From contig NC_084834.1 of assembly GCF_033115175.1 (NCBI RefSeq), forward strand, positions 78,202,462-78,266,461: a stretch of DNA of 64,000 bases, written 5' to 3'. This DNA comes from Lepus europaeus (lineage: Eukaryota > Chordata > Mammalia > Lagomorpha > Leporidae). Under the pieces are notes generated by a model. The model did no database searches and was not told the DNA's origin. It saw nothing but the letters and a program-made list of their open reading frames with translations. Shown here piece after piece: positions 12,091 through 26,009 of this stretch (positions are counted from its first letter, which is position 1; each line of letters starts with the position of its first letter). The translations under genes and the position numbers were made by a program.

Positions 12091-14809
12091 TACAGTTTAA
12101 AAGACACATAATAAATATCTTGTCTAAACATTATTTATCTGAAAATAATAATTTGGAGGGAGGACAGAATATAAAAGAATGTTTCCACTGTAAGCATTTC
12201 ATGCCTGCTCTCCCACAGTGAGAGAGCATACAACGGCTGAGCCTCAGGTTAGGACTCAGCTGTAAGGACACGGGGGCTGCAGAGGAGGGAGAATTCTCAT
12301 GTTCAGAAAGTGTACCTAGCTGAAGTCAGGAACCCAAGTGAGAATTGTCAATGGCCAGGAAGAAGAGGATGACTTAAATAAAGGAAGAAGAAGAGGAACA
12401 GAAAAATAGTATGGAGGAAAACCAGGGGTGTGTTGAGCCTGGAAGTGAAAGGAAGAGAGAGTTTCCAAAGGAGGCAGGGATCAGCAGTACTGGCTGTCAG
12501 GATGATTGCTGCACGGTGGCCATTGGCTTTAGTGAGATGGCAATCATGAGTGCTGTTAGTGGAGTTCTGCAGGAGTGAGGTGAGTGCCACGCGCTGAGAA
12601 GGAAGAGGAGGCAAGGGAAAGCAGATACTGAGCACAGAGAGTCGTTTCTGGAACTGTCTTTTCTTAAATGGCATCAGCCAACTTATTCCCGGCTTCACAG
12701 TCACTACCACACACCCCTGAAGTCACCATAGAAACTTTCCAAAGCTACAAAGTCTTCATTACAAAATCAAATTATATGTTGACACCTGAAACACAAATCA
12801 TAATGTCAAATTCAACTTATTGCTATTTAAAAGTCAAATTATAGGTTAGTAAATTTTCCAAGTCTTGGTTACTTCAGAACAATTACAGTTTCTCCAGACC
12901 AATAAATGGAAGCCCAAATGATCAGTATTTGGCTTAGCATTCTTAACCCTTAATTCCGAGAACCACATAAACACCCATCCTGACTGTCAGTGGTAGTTGG
13001 AAAGAAGTGTGAAGCAATGGAGGGTTCGTGTCTGCTTTCTTTTTTAGTGGGAGAGAAATCACTGTATTAAAAACCTGACAGGTCACAGAGAAGGGGAAAT
13101 AATTAACAGGGAGTTTCCTGAGCAGGAACAGAGTGACGGAGAAGGATGGCAGGTGAGTGTTGGTGCAGACATGTGACAAGGGAGGTCTGGTGCACCTTCT
13201 ATTGTGATGCATTTAATCTATACTCCTGACTTCCTGCTATATACTAAGCAGTTGAAAGGGAAAAAATAAGAGGTTTAAGGTCCCAGCTCTCATAGAAACT
13301 GGGTTTTAAAGGAAGGATTTAGCTACCAAGCACTAACACATTTGAAGTATATGTATTTTGGAAGCTGAGCTGGCAGGGTTGTTAATGAACTGGATATGGA
13401 AAGGAAAAGCATTTTGCCTAGAGCAGTATGGTGAGTTTTCTGTGCACAGTAAGCTCATGTCCTGAAAGAAAGAGGATGCAGGATGACAGTTAGTGATGCT
13501 CAGGGACTGGACATGAGAGTTGAAAGACTGAGATAGCTATTTTAGGAAATTGGACGCAAGATGACTAGAAAAATGTTGTTGGGTTGCAAAAGCATATTGA
13601 AGCATCATTTGATCTTGGTGATTAAAAATTTGCAATGGAATCACTCTTTCCTACGACTATGCCCATCTGCCTCCAGCTGCTCGAGGGTGTCTATGTGACT
13701 GCCACAATGTCTGACAAATTTGACCCCCACTGCATACATACAGCTGGATTCCCAGAGTGAACACCTGCCCCATGCTGAGCAAAGACAGTGTGATGCAAGA
13801 AAGATCAGAATTTGTGTTATTGCTGCAGTTGTTACATTTCAGAACCAGACATTATTATTGGCCATATTTCCTGCTCTATGGCCAAATCAAGCCAGTGATG
13901 AGAAAATGATATAAAACACAGCCATCAGCAATGCCCCCTACAAGCACTCACTAGGTCAGGTTTCAGGGCAGATAAGCCCGGTCTCTTCACCCTTGTGTAC
14001 GCTCTAGTTCAAGTCTGTAGCCAAAAATCCCAGGAGGAATGAAAGTCACCAGATTGTAAGACAGAAGCAGTGTAAGGGGCCAGAACTCTGAGAGAATTTC
14101 TGAATGATTAGCAGGTGTAAAACTCTTCAAATGAAACTTATTAATAACCAACCAGAGGGTTAAGAGTTTTGTTGCCAGAGACTTGTAATTGCTATACATT
14201 GTCCCACAATACTGTCTCACCTCCATTCCTACCCTCACCCCACAGCAGCTGTGCAATGAGCGCTCAGCAGAGAAACTGCTCCACTGACTTCTTCAGGGGA
14301 GAGAGACTATGAAGGACACTGGACGCATGATGTCTAAAGATGTGAATCGAGGCAAAGTAACCAGTAAAGTAATTCACATTCTTACTCTACAAGTTAACAA
14401 ATGACACCTTTGGTGTTTTCCACTCTAATTTTTACTTTACTCACCTCATCCAGAAGAAGCAAAATCTCTAGGGGTAAAGTCCAGAAGGATAAACATTTAG
14501 CAACATCTTTCAAGGGATTATTATGTTTTCTTGTGTTACAAAATGCTGCATCCAGAAAATAATAAAAGGTAAGCATGGTGATTATCATATGATCACCATC
14601 ATCAGCATTACACCAGGTATACAATATTCTTCTTCACTTTGCCTTGTTTGAACTCAATCCTGTTTGGAATATGCTGCCCAGTCCTATACACATTTTTTCT
14701 TCAAGATGCAGCCAAATTCTTCCCTGAATAACACTGTCTCTAATCATTCACAATGGCTTCATATCACCTTCAGCATTTATCATCTTTATAATTTTTTCTC
14801 AACTTTTCC
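12091..14809. other. Intergenic DNA upstream of the ADH pseudogene
   Basis: No exon of the upstream ADH neighbour could be found by motif (GHE, C-x2-C-x2-C, GLGG). Short frames look random. Confidence 0.45.
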
Positions 14810-15140
14810 AAAACTTATTTATTTATGTTGGGGGAGGGAGAGTGGGGAAGTGGGGAGGAGAGAGGGAGAGGGAGAGGGAGAAGGAGAGGTAGAGGAAGAG
14901 GGAGAGTGTGAGGTCAAGCACAAGGGAGAGGGAGAAGGAGAGAATGAACCTATTCACCCATTGGAAAATTTCCCAGATGTTCACACAGCTGAGAGGCAAA
15001 GCCAGGAGCCAGGAACTCAATTCAGGTCTCCCATTTGGGTGGCAGGAACCACACTGCTTGAGTCATCACCACTACCTCCTGGGGTCCACATTAGCTGGAA
15101 ACTATTCAGGAGGGCTGCATGGTGTTGAACTCAGGTTAAT
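14810..15140 (-). mobile_element. CSINE (old) with imperfect GA-rich tract
   Basis: The GGGAGA-rich tract (14830-14945) takes the place of the usual GA repeat, then GAGCCAGGAACTCAATTCAG and TGGGTGGCAGGAACC. Diverged. Confidence 0.78.
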
Positions 15141-15444
15141 CCCTAAGTTTGGTTGTAACCTGATGGGTAGGGGACTTTTCTTTTAGTTCTTCCTTCTCTT
15201 AACACTTCATCTACTTTTCTGTAATCACTCCATTACCTTTGCACCCACTGCCTACTCAACAAACTGCTTCTCTGTGCAGTCAGTTTCTGGGTTCTCAACT
15301 TCCTCCCTTATCATACTTTCTTTTCTTTCACATTCCTTAGTGTCTTTTACTGTCACATAGTTGCCAACCACTCACCTGTTTTGTTTTCCTCATATTGCTG
15401 TGTGGTTATGTAATTGTTTTTAACGACTTTTGGTTTGTGAATAC

Positions 15445-15452
15445 TATAAATA
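15445..15452 (+). promoter_or_regulatory. TATA box of the ADH pseudogene
   Basis: TATAAATA lies 98 bases before the ATG of exon 1. A start site about 25-30 bases downstream would give a 5' UTR of roughly 70 bases, normal for ADH genes. ADH genes of this family generally have TATA promoters, so the core promoter looks intact although the coding region is not. Confidence 0.7.
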
Positions 15453-15542
15453 CTCAGTCTGGTTTGCCAAGCAGCAAACTCAAAGAAGTCAAGTTCTTCC
15501 AGGTATACCCACAAAAGACAAAGGAAACCAGAAAAGCTCATC

Positions 15543-15560
15543 ATGGACTCTTCAGGCAAA
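15543..15560 (+). pseudogene. ADH pseudogene exon 1 (coding part)
   Basis: The ATG opens six codons (MDSSGK) followed at once by a good donor, GTAAGT. Other vertebrate ADH genes also have a tiny first coding exon ending after the Gly-Lys pair. The assignment rests on this structure, the TATA box upstream and exon 2 downstream, since six residues alone would not be enough. Confidence 0.75.
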
Positions 15561-15729
15561 GTAAGTATGCTACCTTTAAAACAGATGCATATTATGGTCA
15601 TTGGTTATCAAACAAGTGCACACTGAAACAAATTTAAGACATCATTTTCCCCAGATTATCGAAGGTTTTTAATGACAATGCTCAGTATTTCCCCAGCTGT
15701 AGAAAAGTATGCCTCATTCATGGGAGGAT

Positions 15730-16240
15730 AAGTTAACTGAAAACTTCTTGGGTGATAATTTAACAATATCATAACTAAAGCCTTAAAAATGTGCCTGTCA
15801 TTTGACCTGGAAATTTATTCTAACAAAATAATTATATGTATTACAGTATTACATGTATACATAATTATATGTATTACAGTATTATTTTTAAAAGTATAAC
15901 ACTGAAGCAACATGTGTGAAATACTAGGAAACTGATTTTAAAAATTATGGTGCATTATGCAGTAAAACCCTAAGTAGTCATTAAAAATTACTTGCAAAAT
16001 AACATCATGGGATGTTAGTTGAAAGGACTTAACCTAAAATGTTAACAGTGGTAAATAGATGCTTTCCCCCCCAAGTTTCAAACATTTGTCTGAGGTTTCC
16101 AAGTGTTTATGTATTGGTTTTGAAAATGGAAAAATTTTTCATAAAGTTTTTCTTTACATGAGATAAGTAGGTAAAAGTAAAATTATTTAATTATTTTATC
16201 CTGAGAATTTAAATTTTCTGTATTGTTATATTTTATTTTT
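15730..16240 (+). mobile_element. Ancient LINE-1 3' remnant in ADH intron 1
   Basis: ATTTGACCTGGAAATTTATTC and AAAAATTATGGTGCATTATGCAG correspond to conserved LINE-1 ORF2-end segments (DP-ILLLGI and MEYYAA). No frame remains. Confidence 0.5.
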
Positions 16241-16286
16241 TCTTGTGGAATTTCCCTTTTTCTTATATTATAAGACATGTATGAAT

Positions 16287-16375
16287 GTACTTCAAAAAGT
16301 TCATGGAAATGAAATTAAGAGATAAATTTATTTTGTTAAGAAAGTTTTTGAAATTCATGCATAGTTTCTAATAAC
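16287..16375 (-). mobile_element. MITE-like element, truncated
   Basis: GTACTTCAAAAAGTTCATGG start; its next bases complement the 3' half of the copy at 17650. In ADH intron 1. Confidence 0.55.
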
Positions 16376-16729
16376 TGTAAAAATGACCCCACATATCATC
16401 TCACCAGGAATCTAAATTTCTTGAACACATGACAGATTTATCCAGCTCAATTTGCCTTATAAACACTTATGCAATTACTGCAAAAGTTCCTGCAAATAGA
16501 GAATACGTAGAATTATGAGAACTAGTAGCAACACATATTAAAATCATTGAGGTTTTGTTGCAAGAATAGACAGAAAGATACCTGGAACAATGGAATTAGC
16601 CTCCAAAAAGAAACTCTGAAATATAAAATCTTGCCTATTGTAAAGGTTCTAATTTAAGCAGAAAATGAAGAAGTGATTGGTCACCAATTCAGGCTGGGAC
16701 AATTTGTTTGTACTCTAACTTTGCACAGC

Positions 16730-17307
16730 GCAACAAAATAATTTTCAGATCAATTTAAGAGTTAAATGTTTAAAACTGAAATTATAAATACCTAGAAAAT
16801 AAGATAAGGATTATGTGATTGGTTTCTAGATAAAGAAAATTTTCAAAGCATAGAAACAAAATAAATCAAAAAGGATAATATATTTTTACAAATGAAAATT
16901 TTGAAACATATATGAATATATGCATAATTTTATTCAAGATTAAATATATATGTATAAGTTCTCACAAAGGTTAAAAGTCAGCATAGGAAAAACATGTGTG
17001 ATGAATTGACAAACAATAGGTTGCTCCTTTAATGTGTAAAGAACTCATATGTTGGGGCCGGCGCTGTGGCATAGCAGGTAAGGCCACCGCCTGCAGTGCC
17101 AGCATCCCATATGGACGACCGTTCGAGACCCAGCTGCTCCACTTCCAATTCAGCTCTCTGCTATGGCCTGGGAAAGCAGTGGGAGTTGGCCCAAGTCCTT
17201 GGGCCCCTGCACCGCGTGGGAGATTTGGAAGAAACTCCTGGCTCCTGATTGGTGCAGCTCCGGCCATTGCGGCCATCTATCTGCAGAGTGGGCCAATGGA
17301 TGGATGG

Positions 17308-17352
<45 letters not shown>

Positions 17353-17600
17353 GTCTCTCCCTCTCCTTCTCTCTCTGTGTAACTCTGACTTTCAAATAAA
17401 TAAATAAATCTTTAAAAAAAGAACTCATATGCATTAATTAAAAAAAAACAAGATGCCAAAAGAAACATAAAAGATATGACCAAACACTTCATAAGAGAAG
17501 AAAATATAAATTGCCAACATAAAGAAAGGAAATATTTACCATCACTAGCTAGGACTGAAAGAAACAAATGGGCATTTTAAAAATTCATGCAAAAAGTGGA
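16730..17600 (+). mobile_element. Ancient LINE-1 ORF2 remnant, split by a CSINE
   Basis: The flanks of the CSINE at 17052 read together as a decayed ORF2 C-terminal region (AAAGATATGACCAAACACTTCATAAGAGAAGA corresponds to KDMNRHFSKED). Limits are uncertain. Confidence 0.45.
17052..17417 (+). mobile_element. CSINE in ADH intron 1
   Basis: Full element with (CT)n at 17311-17345 and AAATAAATAAATC tail. AAAGAACTCATATG is duplicated at 17038-17051 and 17418-17431. Confidence 0.95.
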
Positions 17601-17649
17601 ATTAAATGATGTTTATTTTGATGCCAAAAATGTTGAAATCCAGGCATAT

Positions 17650-17767
17650 GAGGTTCTTCAAGAAGTTCACAGACATGTATATTATGAAGAAATTATGCAT
17701 GGATTCCAAATGGGGGGAATAAACTTATATTTTAATTGATTTTTCCATGAACTTTTGGAATTACCCT
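17650..17767 (+). mobile_element. MITE-like element, most complete copy
   Basis: Starts GAGGTTCTTCAAGAAGTTCA and ends TTCCATGAACTTTTGGAATTAC, an imperfect terminal inverted repeat around ~115 bp. In ADH intron 1, next to a LINE-1 remnant. Confidence 0.65.
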
Positions 17768-18251
17768 TGTACTAGTGAAAAAGAAAGAGTGAGCTTTTTT
17801 GACCTGTCAGATATTTTGTGTTTAATGACTACATTCAATGCCAATAAGGGTGAAATAAAATATGATTCAGACATTCTATTATACTTTAGGGAACATGCCA
17901 AGTGATGCAACTTTTTGATAAAAAGATTTGGAAATCAATTCAGCATCAATAGTGTCTTTATCGCTTCTGAAGTAATATATAAGAAAAATAAGCAAGTAAA
18001 AATCATGCATGAAAGCATCCAGCTCAATATAATTTATAACAGTCGAGTGGCAATAATTCTATATCCATATCCTTATTACTGATTAAGCAGATCAAGACCT
18101 TTCCAACAGAATGTAAGGACGCCACTCAAAATTATGATAACAAAGTAGTTTAAAATCATTAGAAGATTATTTTGAAGAAATAAATGGTAATTACCCAATA
18201 AATAGTGGCTGTTACTAGCAAGAAAAGCAGAATGCAAGATAGCTTATATGA

Positions 18252-18540
18252 GGGGTAGGCAATTAGCCTGCTAGTTCAAACAACTACAGCCCTCATCGGA
18301 GTGCCTGGCTTCAGTTCTTGAGTAAGCTTCCTTAATGGGTCAAGTAAGGAGTTCTGTCACTCACATAAGAGACCTTTTGGATTGGGATCCCAGTTTCCAC
18401 CTTTTGCACAAACTGGGGCCATTGTAGGCATTTGAGTAGTGAACCAGTGGTTGGGATCTCTCTCTCTCTCTTTCTCTCTGCATCTGTCTCGCTCTTTCTC
18501 TCCACCTCTAAATAAATAAAGTGAAAAAAATAAAATAAAA
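18252..18540 (+). mobile_element. CSINE (old) in ADH intron 1
   Basis: TGCCTGGCTTCAGTTCTTGA, GGGCCATTGTAGGCATTTG, a CT-rich stretch and AAATAAATAAAG tail. It ends about 230 bp before ADH exon 2. Confidence 0.78.
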
Positions 18541-18716
18541 TGTATTATGACATGATCTCAACTATATAAAATTTACTTTTAAAGACTAGAAGGAAATATG
18601 CTGAGATTTCAATGGCTTGTACCTATAATTGCAGGTCACCATTTTTCTTTTTCTTTATAACCTTTGCACTTTTATAAATTATAATAAGTAACACTTATTT
18701 GTATAATCAAAAATAA

Positions 18717-20864
<2,148 letters not shown>

Positions 20865-20877
20865 TGGACAAGTCTTT

Positions 20878-21200
20878 TTTTTTTTTTTTTTTTTTTGACA
20901 GGCAGAGTGGACAGTGAGAGAGAGAGACAGAGAGAAAGGTCTTCCTTTTTGCCGTTGGTTCACCCTCCAATGGCCGCCGCGGTAGCGCACTGCGGCCGGC
21001 GCACCGCGCTGATCCGATGGCAGGAGCCAGGTGCTTCTCCTGGTCTCCCATGGGGTGCAGGGCCCAAAGACTTGGGCCATCCTCCACTGCACTCCCTAGC
21101 CACAGCAGAGAGCTGGCCTGGAAGAGGGGCAACCGGGACTAGAACCCGCTGTGCTGGCGCCGCAAGGCGGAGGATTAGCCTATTGAGCCGCGGCGCTGGC
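20878..21200 (-). mobile_element. CSINE (young) in ADH intron 2
   Basis: Full young C-repeat with T-run start. TGGACAAGTCTTT is duplicated at 20865-20877 and 21201-21213. Confidence 0.95.
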
Positions 21201-21296
21201 TGGACAAGTCTTTGAATCTCCCTTTCCTCATCTCTAAGTTGGAGGTGACACAATCTGCCTTTTTCCTTCTGAGTGCTGTTAGAAAGATCAAATGAG

Positions 21297-21644
21297 GGCC
21301 AGCACTGCGGCTCACGTGGCTAATCCTCCGCCTGCGGCATCAGCACACCAGGTTCTAGTCCCGGTTGCTCTTCTTCCAGTCCAGCTCTCTGCTGTGGCCC
21401 GGGAGTGCAGTGGAGAATGGCCTGAGTGCTTGGGCCCTGCACCTGCATGGGAGAACAGGAGGAAGCACGTGGCTCCTGGCTTCGGATCAGCACAGCACGC
21501 CAGCCACAGCGCACTAACTATAGCGGCCATTTGGGGGGTGAACCAACAGAAAGGAAGACCTTTCTCTCTGTCTCTCTCTCTCTCAGTCTAACTCTGCCTG
21601 TCAGAGTTAGAATAAAATAATTTAAAAAATTAAAAAAGAAAAAA
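21297..21644 (+). mobile_element. CSINE in ADH intron 2, close to exon 3
   Basis: Full element. AGAAAGATCAAATGAG (21281-21296) and AGAAAGATCAAGTGAG (21645-21660) differ by one base. Confidence 0.94.
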
Positions 21645-21765
21645 AGAAAGATCAAGTGAGAAAAAAAAAGGCTTCTAATATTATTCAGTTTCAGATAATA
21701 AAAAAAAAAAGAGAGAGAGAAAAATCCCAAACCAGCTGATCATTGGTCACTTAACCCCTGTGCAG

Positions 21766-21904
21766 ATGATATCTTCAGGGATCTGTGGGTCTGATGGTCA
21801 TGTCCTGAAAGGAGAACTCCCAGTGAAATTTCCTTTAATCCCAGGCCATGAAGGAGCTGGGGTTGTGGAGAACGTCAGCAGCGGAGTGAGTTCTGTGGAG
21901 CCAG
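21766..21904 (+). pseudogene. ADH pseudogene exon 3
   Basis: 139 bp, fully open, starting after TGCAG and ending in a GTAGGA donor. It holds the catalytic-zinc Cys in SSGICGSDGH and the second ligand, His, in PGHEGAGVVE. A CSINE ends only about 120 bp upstream of its acceptor. Confidence 0.94.
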
Positions 21905-22479
21905 GTAGGAAATGGGGCAACTAAAACTTCCCCTTGCCACATAGCTCGACTGACATGGACAAAGAACTCAAAATGTATCAACATGTTGCCCAGAAAAAAT
22001 AATTGCCTTGCTCTAGATTCTTTTCTAAATAAGGGACAGTGATTCCAGGAATTGCATCATCATCTCTGCTTGCCATCAACCTTGGCAGTCCAGTGTGGGG
22101 TAGTGACTGAGCCAGCTCTGCTGTACATATCTACACCCAAATGAGAGATGAGATAGAATCAGTGTGCTTCTAAATAGATGGAAAGCTCTTCAGGGATAAC
22201 AACTACTTCTTACATACATCTATGTCCCATAGAATGATCAGTGTGGTGCCTGTCCCAGAGTTGGAATGAACAGAATGTTTGACAAATGAAGTAGAGTGTA
22301 GAGTTTGAATTCTAGTTGACAGGATGATAGTGACATCACAAAGAATCAGTGAAAAGCAACCAGAGCACAGGGTTCATGCACCACTAGCCACAATGTTCAA
22401 CAAGTAAAAAGTAGAAAGGCCATTGGTCCGCAGGGGTATAGACAGGGCTAAAAACAATAATCAAATCATGTCAGTTTCA

Positions 22480-22690
22480 TTCTTATACTTTTTTGTATTC
22501 TATATTAACTATCACATACCTGAGAAAACAGGATATTTATCCTTCTGGGACTAGCTTATTTCACTAAGCATAATGGTCTTAGGTTGCATACATTTTGTTG
22601 CAAAAGATAAGATTTCATTCTTCTTAGAATTATCTCTATGAAATACATAAAATCTATTCTCTTTATATTAATAAAAACTGTATGCTACTC
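22480..22690. mobile_element. Short old LINE-1 fragment, also with inverted halves
   Basis: 22490-22620 is LINE-1 3' sequence on the minus strand (CTTATTTCACTAAGCATAAT is a conserved ORF2-end segment), while 22625-22690 matches the + strand stretch at 25290-25335 (CTCTTTATATTAATAAA). It lies in ADH intron 3. Confidence 0.5.
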
Positions 22691-23784
22691 CCAGATATAT
22701 TAAAAAGGATCTTGACATTCCTATTCTTAGCATGCTTGAAATGATCAGAGTGAATATGAGCCATCACCCAGATTAAGGAAATAGGATAACTTCACAGCTT
22801 GGTGCCAGGTACATCATGAAATTTAAGAAGGTGCACAATCAGGATATTCAAGGGGCCACTATCAGTGTATTCATTTAGCCAGCAGTTCTGGAGTGTCATC
22901 TATGTCTCCAACACTAGGCATAGTTAGAGGGACAAAAGTAAAATGGCATGGTCCATGTCTCTGAGAATATCATGCAAAGAGGAGAGACAGATTCTCCAAC
23001 TTTCCTGTAGTTAAAAATTCTAGTGGAAGTTGTGTGGAAAATGAGGACACAGATTTAAAGCGAAAGGAAAACAAGAAAGAAAAATCCCTCTTCAATCTGA
23101 GAACTGGTCCCTTTGGAATTTTTTACTGTCAATGATAAGATGTGCCTTTTCAAAAGTTATAAAAGAATTTTACTGCTTTCTAATCTTTGCAAGAGATTGC
23201 AAAAAATTGTAAGGGCCATTACAGGGACAGTGTTGTAGAACATGTGGCTAGGTCTTGGTAAGTCTGTGATGACTGTGTTGATTTTCTTCCCAGACTCCAT
23301 TCAGCCAGTTACCCATTAAGTAGTCCATTAGTTAGCAGGACTAACTAATGACAGCATCCAAACATAATCATCACTCTCTTCCTCATTCTGCAATACACAA
23401 CCCTCTGAAGTAAGTACTCCACAAAGAACTCTCTGCCCAGGGAGAGCAATTCCTTTTCTTCTCTGGAATTAGTGCATCTGATAATTAATCAGCCTCCCTA
23501 CACACACAGACACACACACCAAAGAAAACACATCAGCACATCAGCAGCCTGCTGTGTGTCAGCATGCCACTGTGGTGCAGGGGTTTCAACAGAGAGAGCC
23601 CTACCACTATCTAGCTGGACCACTTTAGGCAGGTAGCAACTACTGTGGAACTAAATATTTCAAGGGGAAAACAAAAGGAATAAACTAGATGACTTATTTT
23701 TAAGGCTTATTTCTGGACATATCATCCTATTTCCAAAGTACAGAAAGGCAAGCTTACACCTATTGATCCATCATGGAATAACCT

Positions 23785-24785
23785 CAAATTCTCACAAAAA
23801 GAATAATGGATTTTTTATGCTGATTTCCTTTCATTTGGGTAAATTCCCAGAGTAGGATGGCTGGGTCATCTGGTAGATCTAATTTCAGATCTCTGAGGAA
23901 TCTCCATACTGTCTTGCATAATGGTTGTTTACATTTCTACCAACAGTGTAATAGGGTATGTTTTCTTCCACATCCTCACCAGCATTTGGCATTTTTTTTA
24001 TTTTTATTTTTGGATGATAGCCATTCTAACTGGGGTGAAATAAAACCTCATTGTGGTTTGGATTTGCATTTCCCTGATGGCTAGTGAACCTGAGCCTTTT
24101 TTTTTTCATGTGTCTGTTGGCCACTTGTATTTCATCCTTTGAAAAATGCCTGCTCATGTCCTTTGCCCATTTCTTAACTTGATTGTTTATTTTGTTGTTG
24201 TTCATTTTGTTGAACTCTTTATAGATCCTGGATATTAATCCCTTATCAGTTGCATAGTTTTCAGAGATCTTCTCCCATTCTGTCAGTTGCCTCTGAACTT
24301 AGTTACTTTGCAGTACAGAAGCATCTTAACTTGATATAATCCCATTTGTCTACTTTTGCTTTTATTGCCTGTGCTTCTGGGATATTTTCCAAGAAGTCTT
24401 TGCCCATTACAATCTCTTGCAGAGTTTCTTCACTGCTTTCATCTAGTAATTTGATGGTGTCAGGTTATAGATTTAGACCCTTGATCCATTATGAGTTGAT
24501 TTTTATATAAGGTGTAAGGTAGGGGACATGCATAGGTCCAGTTTTCACAACACCACTTGTTGGAAAGACTGTTCTTACTTCAGGGATTGGCTTTAGCTCA
24601 TTTGTCAAATATTAGTAGGTTGTAGCTGCATAAATTAATGTCTGGAGTTTCTACTCTGCTCCATTAGTCTACATGTCTGTTTTTGTGCTGATATCAGGCT
24701 GGTTTGATTATAACTGTCAGGTAGTATGTCAAGAAATCTGGTACTGCGGTGCCTCTGGCTTTACTTTTGTTGTTTTAGTACTCCC
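23785..24785 (-). mobile_element. LINE-1 with inverted 5' part (twin priming), inverted section
   Basis: In ADH intron 3. Read on the minus strand, it is ORF2 sequence from the region before PDF-YY down to the LLGIYPK-like segment. The + strand piece that follows starts where this one ends in the LINE-1, so together they form one 5'-inverted insertion. Confidence 0.82.
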
Positions 24786-25215
24786 ATATATACTGCAGCT
24801 CAATTCACAATGGCTAAGATATGGAATCTACCCAGATGTCCATCAACTGATGACAAGATAAAGAAAATGTGGTATATACACTCTATGGTATAATACTTGG
24901 CCATAAAAAATAATGAAATCCTGTGTTCTCCAAAAAATGAATGCAACTATAAATGATTATGCTTGCTGAAATAAGCCAGTCCCCAAAGGACAACTATCAT
25001 AAGTTTTCTCTTATATGTGGCAGTTAATTTAGAATTTTTAAAAATTTATAGGAATGAGACAGTTTGAGATTTGATTGTTGTTTTTAGCCCTTGTTTATAG
25101 TCCTTTGGAGCTGTGGTCCTTATGTTTTTTCACTTGTTAAATATTATGGTTAGTGGTAATTAAGCCTTTGAATATAGATTGGAATTAAATTATGGTTTTA
25201 CAAAAATAAAACTAA
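24786..25215 (+). mobile_element. LINE-1 3' section of the twin-primed insertion
   Basis: Starts with the TAAQFTMAKIW equivalent, directly after the last codons of the inverted section, and runs through ORF2 end and 3' UTR to an A-rich stretch (25199-25230). Confidence 0.8.
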
Positions 25216-25264
25216 AAAAAGAAAGGAAGGAAAAAGGGGATTGAGGGAAGGAAAAGGGAGGAAG

Positions 25265-25345
25265 AAAGTATGATTTTCTTCTTAGAAATGTACCTATGAA
25301 ATACATGAAATATATTCTCTTTATATTAATAAAAAATTTTTAAAT
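25265..25345 (+). repeat. Copy of the 22605-22690 segment
   Basis: Shares GAAATACAT.AAAT.TATTCTC and TTATATTAATAAA with 22640-22680. It is probably an old LINE-1 3' end next to the twin-primed element. A local duplication is the alternative. Confidence 0.5.
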
Positions 25346-25575
25346 ATATAAAGGCAAAACAATGTGAACCACAACAACAGCAAAATGATAATGGGATTTC
25401 TGAAGCCAGGTAAAATGATTTTCCCATTGAATAGCCACAGGGATCACCCTGGCTGCCAGAGTGTGTCCACAGCAAGTTTTCAAGCAATTCAATGAGATTT
25501 TTGTAAGCATACTATTATATTTTTATTCCAACAATGGTTTCAAACTATTGATTATGTAATTTTTTCTCTGTATAG

Positions 25576-25663
25576 GAGATAAAGTCCTCAGACTCATTAT
25601 TCCACAGTGCAGGGAATGCAGTTCCTGCTTGTACCCCAAAGGAAACTTCTGTGAGAAGCAAGA
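25576..25663 (+). pseudogene. ADH pseudogene exon 4
   Basis: 88 bp, open, between acceptor TATAG and donor GTTAGT. It encodes the structural zinc lobe: PQCRECSSCLYPKGNFC keeps all four cysteines with the family spacing. It completes a glycine codon split with exon 3. Confidence 0.94.
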
Positions 25664-25794
25664 GTTAGTAGATTTCCCCTCACTCTTTTATTTGTTTATA
25701 TAGCACAAGCATTGACCTATAGTTAACAGTGTTTGTTTTTCTCTTTACAACTCCATATGTCTGTGCAGGTGCCTGTATTTATGTCATGGAACAG

Positions 25795-26009
25795 TGTTCT
25801 ACCCTCTTCTGGATTAATGCTGGATGGGACCAGCTGATTTACCTGCAAAGGAAAAAAGATTTATCACTCTTTCCGCACAAGCACATTCACTGAATATACT
25901 GTTGTGCCTGAGACTGCAAAAAATTGATGCTGCTGCTCCAATGGATAAAGTGTGCCTCATAAGCTGTGAGGCACCTACAGGCTATGGGGCTGCTGTGTAC
26001 ACAGCCAAG
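25795..26009 (+). pseudogene. ADH pseudogene exon 5, with stop and 5-bp deletion
   Basis: 215 bp where 220 is normal, from an ACAG acceptor to a GTGAGG donor. After SGLMLDGTS an in-frame TGA (25835-25837) replaces the usual Arg of the TSRFTCKGK stretch. The frame continues cleanly to VVPETA, then about five bases are missing near 25916-25923, where other ADHs read AVAKID, and the rest is shifted. The third catalytic-zinc Cys survives in LISC, but the normal Gly-Phe-Ser after it reads Glu-Ala-Pro. Confidence 0.93.

Noticed and set aside
13620-13914. Possible exon or retrocopy (64-codon + frame at 13720)
   Set aside because: No recognisable protein family, no splice pattern and no matching ADH motif.
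14830-14945. GGGAGA-rich tract as a minisatellite
   Set aside because: It occupies the GA-repeat position of an old minus-strand CSINE and is best read as its degenerated microsatellite.
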